A DNA stretch of 5,716 nucleotides from Desulfurococcales archaeon (GCA_015661855.1 DQVH01000008.1:1-5716); one strand, 5' to 3'. Shown: positions 1 to 5,503, counted from the stretch's first letter. A program made the numbers and translations. The notes: generated from the letters alone by a model not told the origin.

Positions 1-313
1 ACCCTAATAGTATTAGACCTCCTATAACTACTACATCAACAACTCTATCAGTAAATGAGTCTAGGAATGAACCTAAAGGTGTACTTTCACCTCTAGCTCT
101 AGCTAGTTCACCATCAACTAAATCTAGAAACCCAATTATAACGAGTACTACTATTGCTATAATACCCCACTTTACAGTTAACGAGTATACGTATAGTGGT
201 AGAAGTGTTAGAGATAGTAGTGTTAAATGGTTTGCTCTAATACCTAGCTTTAACAGTATGTTTACTACTGGTTTAACTAGTCTCCTGGATATACGTCTAA
301 GTCTTGTAAGCAC
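1..313 (-). CDS. CDP-alcohol phosphatidyltransferase, N-terminal 104 residues (3' part cut by window edge)
   Basis: This is an integral membrane enzyme that transfers a phosphoalcohol head group from or to a CDP-activated lipid. Seen: translation from a GTG at 313 gives 104 residues before the edge. The complete family signature is present: D64, D67-G68, A71-R72, G81, D85 and D89, the metal- and CDP-binding aspartates in the expected spacing. A basic N-terminus (RLRRISRRLVK) precedes hydrophobic segments at about 28-45 and 49-63, with another beginning near 90. The GTG is well supported: a stop codon lies immediately upstream in frame, and GAGGAG (321-326) sits 7 nt before it. The gene overlaps the end of the endonuclease gene by 17 nt, so the ribosome site is inside that gene and coupling is likely. 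By family knowledge it may be archaetidylinositol-phosphate synthase or a related archaeal lipid enzyme. The head group cannot be told from this fragment. Confidence 0.93.
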   Translation of the reverse strand, partial: MLTRLRRISRRLVKPVVNILLKLGIRANHLTLLSLTLLPLYVYSLTVKWGIIAIVVLVIIGFLDLVDGELARARGESTPLGSFLDSFTDRVVDVVVIGGLILLG

Positions 314-1154
314 TTAGAAGCTCCTCATAAACTCTCTTCATAACTAGAGCGTCTTTTTCAAGTATTGGGCTTTCAGATATGATTACAGTGTCTACACCAA
401 CCTCTAAGAGCCCTTTACATACGATTTTAAAGTCTGGTCCGTGAGCTTTATCTGCTAAGACTACGTGTTCTCTCTCACCACCTCTACCATAAGATATTTT
501 ACTGAAGTGGCAGTGTAGTGGGTTTAAAGCATCTCTACCAAGCTCTTTCTCAATACGATCTATAACTTCAATTACATGATCAATACTGGTAATGTACGTC
601 CCCTTACTCCTAGCATATATGTGAGCCCAGTCAATAACCGGTCTCGACTTACCAACCTCCCTACATATACTTATAACTTCATCTACTGAGCCTACCTGTG
701 AAGTCTTACCTGTAGTTTCAGGGCCAAGCCATACACTGGTTATACCCTCACTCTCCATAAACTCTCTAACCCTCAGTAAACCCGATATAACCTTTCTCAA
801 AGCCTCATCAGGTTTAAAACCACCATAGTATCCTGGGTGGAAGACTACAACATAAGCTCCCATATAGTTTGCAACTTTAACTGTTTCACATAGTCTCTCA
901 ACACTCCTATCAATAACATCCTCCTTCTGAGATGAAAAGTTTATATAGTATGGTGCATGAATGGACACTAGTACATCAGATTTTCTAGCGTTAACACCCA
1001 GTAATTCAGCATCCTCTCTAGATATTCTAACACCCCTAACAGCCTGATACTCGAAAGCATCTAACCCAATACTCTTAAGGAAGAATGGTATATCAACGGT
1101 AGAACCCCTATACTCTACAGGTTTACCAGCAGGACCAAACCTAAAACGAACCAT
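297..1154 (-). CDS. nfo: Endonuclease IV-family AP endonuclease (TIM barrel)
   Basis: Likely a metal-dependent apurinic/apyrimidinic endonuclease that cuts 5' of abasic sites in base-excision repair. Seen: counting from the ATG at 1154 (285 residues, usual length for the family), candidate metal ligands fall in order: H66 (SIHAPYY), H106 (VFHPG), E146 (GPETTGK), D175 and H178 (VIDWAHI), H214/H216 (LHCHFS), H230 (EREH) and E261 (ISESP). These match the order of the endonuclease IV trinuclear-metal ligands. The Asp of the bacterial D-x-H pair is not evident: the position two before H230 is Arg, flanked by Glu. Start choice: a TTG at 1166 would add four residues. The ATG is preferred because the TATA-like element at 1184-1196 predicts transcription starting at about 1161-1167, leaving a short leader. 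It is co-oriented and overlapping with the downstream lipid gene. Another sugar-isomerase-like TIM-barrel function is possible but less likely. Confidence 0.88.
   Translation of the reverse strand: MVRFRFGPAGKPVEYRGSTVDIPFFLKSIGLDAFEYQAVRGVRISREDAELLGVNARKSDVLVSIHAPYYINFSSQKEDVIDRSVERLCETVKVANYMGAYVVVFHPGYYGGFKPDEALRKVISGLLRVREFMESEGITSVWLGPETTGKTSQVGSVDEVISICREVGKSRPVIDWAHIYARSKGTYITSIDHVIEVIDRIEKELGRDALNPLHCHFSKISYGRGGEREHVVLADKAHGPDFKIVCKGLLEVGVDTVIISESPILEKDALVMKRVYEELLSAYKT
321..326 (-). promoter_or_regulatory. Shine-Dalgarno site for the phosphatidyltransferase
   Basis: GAGGAG on the minus strand lies 7 nt before the GTG at 313 and inside the coding sequence of the upstream endonuclease gene. 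It decides the start of the phosphatidyltransferase and suggests re-initiation or coupled translation within a two-gene mRNA. Confidence 0.75.
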
Positions 1155-1183
1155 AACCCTACCCAAACTAATCTTAGAACCAG

Positions 1184-1196
1184 TATAAATTTAAAA
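1184..1196 (-). promoter_or_regulatory. TATA-type promoter of the endonuclease IV gene
   Basis: The minus strand reads TTTTAAATTTATA here, a good archaeal TATA element. With the usual distance of about 26 nt, transcription would begin near 1161-1167, just before the ATG at 1154. The mRNA would then have a very short leader, or be leaderless if the TTG at 1166 is used. Inferred from sequence only. Confidence 0.55.
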
Positions 1197-1229
1197 CATT
1201 AACGACCCCTATTAGCTAACATTAATAAC

Positions 1230-1241
1230 AAAACTTAATAT
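1230..1241 (+). promoter_or_regulatory. Promoter of the box C/D sRNA
   Basis: AAAAC followed by TTAATAT (1235-1241) resembles a BRE/TATA pair. A start about 26 nt after its centre falls at about 1264, immediately before the terminal stem of the C/D RNA. This agreement supports both calls. The endonuclease promoter fires in the opposite direction about 40 nt away. Confidence 0.5.
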
Positions 1242-1263
1242 CCTACGGGAGAACACTATCCAT

Positions 1264-1341
1264 ACTGAGGGTGCTATGAGGAGGAATCCGGGATCAGACC
1301 ATAACGGGGTGATGTGAGAGGCTATACTCCGAGCACCACCC
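1264..1341 (+). ncRNA. Box C/D guide sRNA (predicted 2'-O-methylation guide)
   Basis: Seen: box C ATGAGGA (1276-1282), a 12-nt guide (1283-1294), box D' CAGA (1295-1298), a 10-nt spacer, box C' GTGATGT (1309-1315), a 13-nt guide (1316-1328) and box D CCGA (1329-1332). The flanks pair: GGTGC (1270-1274) with GCACC (1333-1337). C and D form a full kink-turn: a 3-nt bulge TAU (T1275, A1276, T1277), tandem G-A/A-G between G1278-A1279 and G1331-A1332, then GGAG/CTCC. Internally, CC (1299-1300) can pair with GG (1306-1307) across a 5-nt loop, a D'/C' kink-loop. Both D boxes are non-consensus, but the partner C box changes with them (G-C and U-A pairs in place of U-U). Known role of the class: bound by L7Ae, Nop5 and fibrillarin, it directs ribose methylation opposite the fifth guide base before D or D'. 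Predicted target stretches are AUCCCGGAUUCC and AGUAUAGCCUCUC. The ends are approximate. Confidence 0.75.
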
Positions 1342-1403
1342 AGAGGTAATAAGTAATTCGTGTCCAAGTCTACTACTATTCTACTTTGAGTATATTAGTG
1401 TCG

Positions 1404-1417
1404 GGGGAATATTCTCC
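1404..1417. promoter_or_regulatory. 14-bp near-perfect palindrome, possible operator
   Basis: GGGGAAT/ATTCTCC is a dyad centred between 1410 and 1411, with one G-T pair as its only departure from symmetry. It lies between the C/D sRNA and the TATA box of the downstream gene group, about 70 nt before the latter. A dimeric regulator site is possible. No recognised regulator motif is matched, and chance cannot be excluded. Confidence 0.25.
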
Positions 1418-1430
1418 AAAGTTTAATAGC

Positions 1431-1479
1431 TGTTGGGAGTAGTAGTGTTGAACGGTCTACTCTAAACACCTAAACTTAA
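1431..1479 (-). repeat. Degenerate partial copy of the phosphatidyltransferase gene (relic)
   Basis: On the minus strand this 49-nt stretch aligns with 206-253 of the phosphatidyltransferase gene at 36 of 48 positions with one 1-nt insertion. It includes a perfect 10-nt run (AACACTACTA), and most differences are transitions. The matching part encodes residues around LGIRANHLTLLSL. Here the reading is broken by the frame-shifting insertion, and no open frame continues. It looks like the remains of a duplication, but it is short and both regions are compositionally biased. Confidence 0.35.
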
Positions 1480-1485
1480 GCTTGG

Positions 1486-1492
1486 TTTATAA
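1486..1492 (+). promoter_or_regulatory. TATA box of the small-protein/aKMT gene group
   Basis: TTTATAA on the plus strand. A start about 26 nt from its centre gives about 1515, leaving roughly a 14-nt leader before the GTG at 1529, or about 5 nt before the alternative GTG at 1520. Inferred from sequence and spacing. Confidence 0.5.
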
Positions 1493-1528
1493 GGTGGAGT
1501 ATACCCTCAATTGGTTAGGGTGGTATAT

Positions 1529-1672
1529 GTGTCGAGGAAGCTAAGACTCATAAGGAAGCTTGAAAGACATTTAAGGAGACACCCTAACGATAAGAATGCT
1601 AGAAGGATAATTGAGGCTTTAAAGCAGGGTAAGTACGAGTGGCATGGTAGAAAGCTGAAAATACTATCATAA
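1529..1672 (+). CDS. Small, highly basic 47-residue protein of unknown function
   Basis: Not recognised with certainty. From GTG at 1529 the product has 16 Lys/Arg and 3 His against 4 acidic residues in 47, with no membrane segment. The pattern suggests two helices, one arginine-rich (RKLRLIRKLERHLRRH) and one after PNDKNARR, and a short KYEWHGRKLKIL tail. Nucleic-acid binding is inferred from composition. The stretch LERHLRRHPNDKNARR loosely recalls the LxxHLxxHPxDxxxRR part of bacterial ribosomal protein S15, but the protein is far too short to be S15. Start choice: GTG 1529 follows a GGTGG (1519-1523) by 5 nt, while an in-frame GTG at 1520 would add three residues. A TATA box lies at 1486-1492. 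The gene ends 29 nt before the methyltransferase start on the same strand, so they probably share a transcript. The full open frame with coding-like composition argues that it is real. Confidence 0.7.
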   Translation: MSRKLRLIRKLERHLRRHPNDKNARRIIEALKQGKYEWHGRKLKILS

Positions 1673-1701
1673 TAGCCTATAATGTCAAGGTGTAGAATGT
1701 A

Positions 1702-2223
1702 ATGTCACATTATGGTGACTACTCTATCTACGTACCATACGTTCCAACACCTGAGAATGTTGTTAGAAAAATGCTCCAAATAGCATCTGTTAAACCAGAC
1801 GATATACTCTACGATTTAGGGTCTGGTGATGGAAGAATAGTTATAATAGCTGTTAAAGAGTTTAACGTTAAAAAGGCTGTTGGTATAGAGTTGAGAGAGG
1901 ATTTAGTGAATCACGCACGTAAGAGAATTAGAGATTTAAGGATAGAGGATAGAGCAGTAATAATACATGGTGATATGTTTAAAATCGATATTAGTGAAGC
2001 AACAGTTGTAACACTATTCCTACTAACAAGTGTTAATGAGAGATTGAAACCTAAACTCGAGAGAGAGCTTAAACCTGGAGCTAGAGTAGTATCACATGAA
2101 TTCAAAATACCAGGGTGGAAACCTTTAAGGGAAGTAGTATTCTACGATGAGGGTATAAAACACGTAATCTACCTCTACCAAATACCCCAATCATTAGAAA
2201 GACATATATCGAATAGAGTTTAA
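1702..2223 (+). CDS. aKMT: aKMT-type protein lysine methyltransferase (SAM-dependent, Dot1-like class I)
   Basis: Probably transfers methyl groups from S-adenosylmethionine to lysines of cellular proteins. The Sulfolobus islandicus relative (aKMT4) modifies chromatin protein Cren7 and many others. Seen: 173 residues with a seven-strand methyltransferase core. Motif I is YDLGSGDGR (residues 37-45), the acidic residue after strand 2 is E63 in VGIEL, GDMF around D91 lines the adenine side, and TVVTLFLLTSVNERLKP (101-117) and PGARVVSHEF (125-134) follow. The N-terminal PYVPTPENVVRKML and the segment ISEATVVT/SHEF match, from memory, the Sulfolobus enzyme closely and at about its length. ATG 1702 follows AAGGTG (1687-1692) by 9 nt. 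It sits 29 nt after the small basic protein gene, probably co-transcribed. Protein lysine methylation is the best-supported role. The substrate here is inferred, and no chromatin-protein gene is in view. Confidence 0.9.
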   Translation: MSHYGDYSIYVPYVPTPENVVRKMLQIASVKPDDILYDLGSGDGRIVIIAVKEFNVKKAVGIELREDLVNHARKRIRDLRIEDRAVIIHGDMFKIDISEATVVTLFLLTSVNERLKPKLERELKPGARVVSHEFKIPGWKPLREVVFYDEGIKHVIYLYQIPQSLERHISNRV

Positions 2224-2226
2224 ATA
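2219..2226 (+). promoter_or_regulatory. Possible promoter for the acidic-tail protein gene
   Basis: TTTAAATA overlaps the stop codon of the methyltransferase. A start near 2249 would leave about a 13-nt leader, and no Shine-Dalgarno sequence lies just before the ATG at 2262. The gene may therefore be transcribed from its own promoter as well as by read-through. A GAGGTAATG at 2235-2243 begins an in-frame five-codon ORF that stops at 2256-2258, so it is not a start for this protein. Confidence 0.35.
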
Positions 2227-2261
2227 GACGTCTAGAGGTAATGATCTTAGGCGTATAAACC

Positions 2262-2717
2262 ATGGTGGATGAAGTATTAATAATACATGCTGAAGAGGGT
2301 AAAGTTAAAGAGTCAAAGATCGTTAAAGGTGAGATAAACAGTATTCTAAAGGAGATTGTTAAGAAAACTACAGAGCTATGGGATCCAGATAAATCAGACT
2401 TTGTTGTCATAAGGGATAAGTATGAGGTATCACTAAAACTACCATTAACTAGAGAACAGTACGAGAAATACTCTAAGTATAATTTGAGGAGAACTAGTGA
2501 TGGATACGCAGTATTCGATATACCAGTATACGTAGTATCCTACGATAATGAGTGGCAGGGTGACGACTACTACGATAGAAGGATATACTTAATATCACTA
2601 TACATTAACGAGGATGTTAAAAGGGATTTAGAGAATTGGGCTATAGACTCAACAACTAAGAAGTCTTCTAGTGAACTACTAGACCTTGAGGATTTAGAGT
2701 TAGAGGAGGAACTATAA
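2262..2717 (+). CDS. Unknown 151-residue protein with acidic C-terminal tail
   Basis: I do not recognise a family. Seen: an apparently soluble N-terminal part of about 130 residues with alternating strand-like and helix-like stretches. These are VDEVLIIHAEEGK, a helix at about 24-38, SDFVVIRDKYEVSLKLP, a basic spot at NLRRTSDG, AVFDIPVYVVSYDNEW, and DRRIYLISLYI. A serine/lysine linker (129-137) leads to an acidic tail ELLDLEDLELEEEL with 8 Asp/Glu in 14. No signal peptide, membrane segment or cysteine cluster is present. ATG 2262 is followed directly by GTG and is the first start after an in-frame stop at 2256-2258. The gene follows the methyltransferase by 38 nt and converges on polB1 with a 24-bp gap. 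Acidic tails occur on DNA-mimic, histone-chaperone-like and replisome proteins; the Sulfolobus PolB1-binding protein PBP1 has one. A role with PolB1 is speculation from location and tail only. Confidence 0.85.
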   Translation: MVDEVLIIHAEEGKVKESKIVKGEINSILKEIVKKTTELWDPDKSDFVVIRDKYEVSLKLPLTREQYEKYSKYNLRRTSDGYAVFDIPVYVVSYDNEWQGDDYYDRRIYLISLYINEDVKRDLENWAIDSTTKKSSSELLDLEDLELEEEL

Positions 2718-2720
2718 AGT

Positions 2721-2741
2721 CTTAGAGAGTAGAGTACTAAG
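2721..2741. terminator. Possible bidirectional terminator between convergent genes
   Basis: CTTAG (2721-2725) and CTAAG (2737-2741) form a 5-bp inverted repeat with an 11-nt loop in the 24-bp gap between two convergent stop codons. The stem is short and there is no strong T-run, so the call is weak. Confidence 0.2.
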
Positions 2742-5396
2742 CTACTTTAAGAATAACTCTAGTTTAGATGTTCCCATAAGCTCCTCTAACTCGATATTTA
2801 ATGCGTCAAGTACTTGTTTAAATGTTGTCTTAATGTAGTCAATGTACTTACTAGTATCGATTTCATCAAGTTTAGCTAGTTGTATAGGTTTTACTCCAAC
2901 CTTTGATCCAACCTTAACATAGCTTATTATACTACCTGCTGAAACATGTTTACCAACACTTATAAGCATTTTAGCTGCTTTAACGTGTGGTGGAATATTC
3001 TTAGTATACTCTTCAACATTTTTTGATAGTGTTGTTTTGAAGGCTAGTTCGTCTAGTGTTAGCTCTTTAAACTTTAACTTCTCATAACACTCTCTAACAA
3101 TATCCTTAATTTTAGCTATTGCTCTATCAAATTCATCTTTATCCTTAACATCTCTAAGTACATCAATAACCTTATTGAATGCTTTCTTTAGGAATTCTGG
3201 TGTATTCCTCTTCTTACCTACAAGGCCTTTAACATCGACAGTTCCATCCTTTAATACGCCGATATAGTTTTTCTTTCTACCTGAGAATGCAACATACCTA
3301 TACTCCTTATCAACCTCAATATCTAATCCTAGTTCACTACTAACCCACTCTATAAGCTTCTGTAGTTGTTCAGGTTTAGGATTGTTTATGAATAGTGAGT
3401 CTGTATCACCATATATTATGTTTAACCCCATCTCCTGAGCTTTACTAATAGTCTTCTTGATAGTATACCTACCTATAGCTGTAACACTTTCAGCTGCTGG
3501 TGGACAGTATAGTGGGAATGTGTCAGCACCGAATACACCATAGGATGCGTTAATGTATACCTTCATAGCTCTCTGAACAACATCATACCACTCCCTCTCA
3601 TGCTTTGGTAAATCCTTTCTCTTACTAAGCTTCTTATACAGTTTAACTCTGAAATCCCTAAGTAAACCAGTAATTTCAGCTGTAAGACCCCTCCTCCTCA
3701 AACAAACCCAGTGTTTCGTTTCAGGAATCCTATTAGCTTTACACTCTTCATGAGGGCAGTTAACAGTTTCATAACTTAAATTCCACTTCTTAATGATACT
3801 AGGGTATAGTGATGCAAAGTCTACTACAACAACGTTAAAGTACACTCCAGTTTCAGGTTTAATCACTATTGCTCCAGCATACTTTTTACCCTTAATTGTA
3901 GCTGAAGTTACAGCTGTACCCTTCCTCTCAATAATATCCTCAGATAACGGTATTAGGTAACCCCTCCTCCTATGCTCCCAGTAGAATAGGTTTCTAATCC
4001 AACTTGAAACTTTAAGTCTACACACATCCTCAATTGACAATCTCGATATACGCATGAGTAGTATTATAAGCTTCATAACGAGATTATCATCAAATGTTGT
4101 TAGGGATAATGTTAGATATGAGTCTCTAAAGTTGTACGAAGCTAACTCTGAAAGTGTTAACTCAGCTATTGACGCATCTAACTGAATCTTCCTTACACCT
4201 AGAAATACAGATGCTATAGCATCTAACGTGTACTCCTTATACTTATCTCCGAAAGCGTATACCTGGATAGCTCTATTCTCAAAGAACTTGTATAGGTCTA
4301 AGTGTACACCTTTAAGTATTCTAACTGAACCATCCTCAGTAATAGATAGTGGTATTTCACTTCTACTAATACCAAGTTTTAAAGCTCTATGGTATAGGTA
4401 GTTTAAATCGAAATTATCACCATTAAATGTTAGTAGTACTGGGTACTTATTGATTACTCTGAAAACCTCAAGAATCATAGCCTTCTCGTTATCGAAAAAC
4501 TCTATCCATACATCTTTCGGTAGTGTTTCAGGTGGTTCACCTATACCGTTACGTATGGTCTTCTCTGATAGTAGTATTAGGACTCTCCTATACCCATCAC
4601 TACCTGCAAAAGCTACACTTACAACTGGCTCTTCAGCTTTAATGGGGTTAGGTATATGCTCTCTAGTTTCAGTGTAAACCTCAATATCTAATGCTACTCT
4701 CTTAAGGTTTGGTGGTGGAGTTTGGAATATGGGGAGCCACTCTCTAGCAAGACTCCTACTATCCTCATCAAATACCTCCTCAATACTCTTAACAATATCC
4801 TCTGGGATTTCAGGGTCTACTGGGACTAGACTGCCATTCTCAACTCTATAGAGCATACCCGGTATGAGTCCTCTATCGTAAATGTAGTTGTCATGGTACT
4901 TTATCTTAGCCTCCCAAGCTTTAGGGAAATACTCTCTCAAAACAGCAACAGCTTTAGGATCCTTAACTACAATTTTAGTCATAACCCTCCTTCTATCCTC
5001 AAGTAGATCATACTTCTCAACAACTTCAACATGATCGAATGCTGGATGACCTACAACTTTAGACATCTGCTTAACTTTATCTGGTGGTATATCTACTAGA
5101 AAGTATGGTTTATGACCGGTATTATCATACCAGAAGTATATGTCATCACACTCTGGATCATAGAGTTTAACTAGTGCTCTACGAGACTTACCATCATATA
5201 CTACTGAAAGTAGATAGCATTGACCAGTATCCCTAGGCTCCTTAATCTCAAACTTAAACTCAGATATTAGTTCAGGCTTATCCTCAACAACACCTACACC
5301 ACTCTGAGACTCAGAAACACCACTAGACCCTACACTAGCCACTCTGCTCCGCTCAACCTCACCCCTAAGGAACACATCAAGTGTAAGCTGACGCAT
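2742..5396 (-). CDS. polB1: Replicative family-B DNA polymerase with 3'-5' exonuclease (PolB1/Dpo1 type)
   Basis: Replicative DNA polymerase with proofreading. Its 884 residues compare with about 882 for Sulfolobus Dpo1, and many segments agree from memory (DNTGHKPYFLVD, GLIPGM, DVVQRAMKVYINA). Seen, in order: a PIP-box-like QLTLDVFL (3-10); a Ser/Val/Glu-rich probably disordered linker (about 12-45); an N-terminal domain; ExoI D237-I-E239; ExoII NGDNFD with D327; ExoIII Y421-x3-D425; polymerase motif A DFASLYPSII with D526; a Cys/His cluster (C547, H549, C552, H562, C565); motif B with Q608, R609, K612, N616, Y619, G620; motif C YGDTDS with D664 and D666; the thumb motif KKRNTPEF from 728; and a C-terminal TSKLELFLK. 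All catalytic carboxylates are present, so both activities should be intact. ATG 5396 follows a weak GGTTGAT and a promoter region with GTTATAG repeats. It is divergent from tRNA-Arg and convergent with the acidic-tail gene. Confidence 0.98.
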   Translation of the reverse strand: MRQLTLDVFLRGEVERSRVASVGSSGVSESQSGVGVVEDKPELISEFKFEIKEPRDTGQCYLLSVVYDGKSRRALVKLYDPECDDIYFWYDNTGHKPYFLVDIPPDKVKQMSKVVGHPAFDHVEVVEKYDLLEDRRRVMTKIVVKDPKAVAVLREYFPKAWEAKIKYHDNYIYDRGLIPGMLYRVENGSLVPVDPEIPEDIVKSIEEVFDEDSRSLAREWLPIFQTPPPNLKRVALDIEVYTETREHIPNPIKAEEPVVSVAFAGSDGYRRVLILLSEKTIRNGIGEPPETLPKDVWIEFFDNEKAMILEVFRVINKYPVLLTFNGDNFDLNYLYHRALKLGISRSEIPLSITEDGSVRILKGVHLDLYKFFENRAIQVYAFGDKYKEYTLDAIASVFLGVRKIQLDASIAELTLSELASYNFRDSYLTLSLTTFDDNLVMKLIILLMRISRLSIEDVCRLKVSSWIRNLFYWEHRRRGYLIPLSEDIIERKGTAVTSATIKGKKYAGAIVIKPETGVYFNVVVVDFASLYPSIIKKWNLSYETVNCPHEECKANRIPETKHWVCLRRRGLTAEITGLLRDFRVKLYKKLSKRKDLPKHEREWYDVVQRAMKVYINASYGVFGADTFPLYCPPAAESVTAIGRYTIKKTISKAQEMGLNIIYGDTDSLFINNPKPEQLQKLIEWVSSELGLDIEVDKEYRYVAFSGRKKNYIGVLKDGTVDVKGLVGKKRNTPEFLKKAFNKVIDVLRDVKDKDEFDRAIAKIKDIVRECYEKLKFKELTLDELAFKTTLSKNVEEYTKNIPPHVKAAKMLISVGKHVSAGSIISYVKVGSKVGVKPIQLAKLDEIDTSKYIDYIKTTFKQVLDALNIELEELMGTSKLELFLK

Positions 5397-5401
5397 ACAC
5401 T

Positions 5402-5450
5402 ATCAACCACTACTAATCTATAACCTATAACCCTATAACTAGATTTATGA
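5402..5450 (-). promoter_or_regulatory. polB1 promoter region with three GTTATAG repeats
   Basis: On the minus strand GTTATAG occurs three times (plus-strand CTATAAC at 5418-5424, 5425-5431 and 5433-5439), spaced 7 and 8 nt. A further TATA-like CATAAAT lies near 5441-5447. Any of these could be the TATA element, giving starts between about 5402 and 5418 and a leader of about 6 to 22 nt. Which is used cannot be decided from sequence. Confidence 0.45.
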
Positions 5451-5503
5451 AGATAACCCTCTCACAAAAAACTAAACAACCCAGAATACCCAATACCTAC
5501 TAA

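Noticed and set aside
1276..1317. Short plus-strand ORF starting ATGAGGAGGAATCC (13 codons)
   Set aside because: It lies within the C/D sRNA, its ATG is box C, and it has no ribosome site of its own.
1264..1341. RNase P RNA or SRP RNA as the identity of the structured RNA
   Set aside because: The conserved RNase P core (GAGGAAAGTC-like) and the long G+C-rich SRP helices are absent; the length and box spacing fit a C/D sRNA.
1911..2105. Minus-strand open frame opposite the methyltransferase
   Set aside because: Antisense shadow of a well-recognised gene; the product is Ser/Leu-rich with no family features.
2102..2410. Minus-strand open frame spanning the methyltransferase end and the acidic-tail gene
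   Set aside because: Overlaps two plus-strand genes with better coding character; no start signal.
4450..4677. Plus-strand open frame inside polB1
   Set aside because: Antisense to the exonuclease domain region of PolB1; low-complexity product, no ribosome site.
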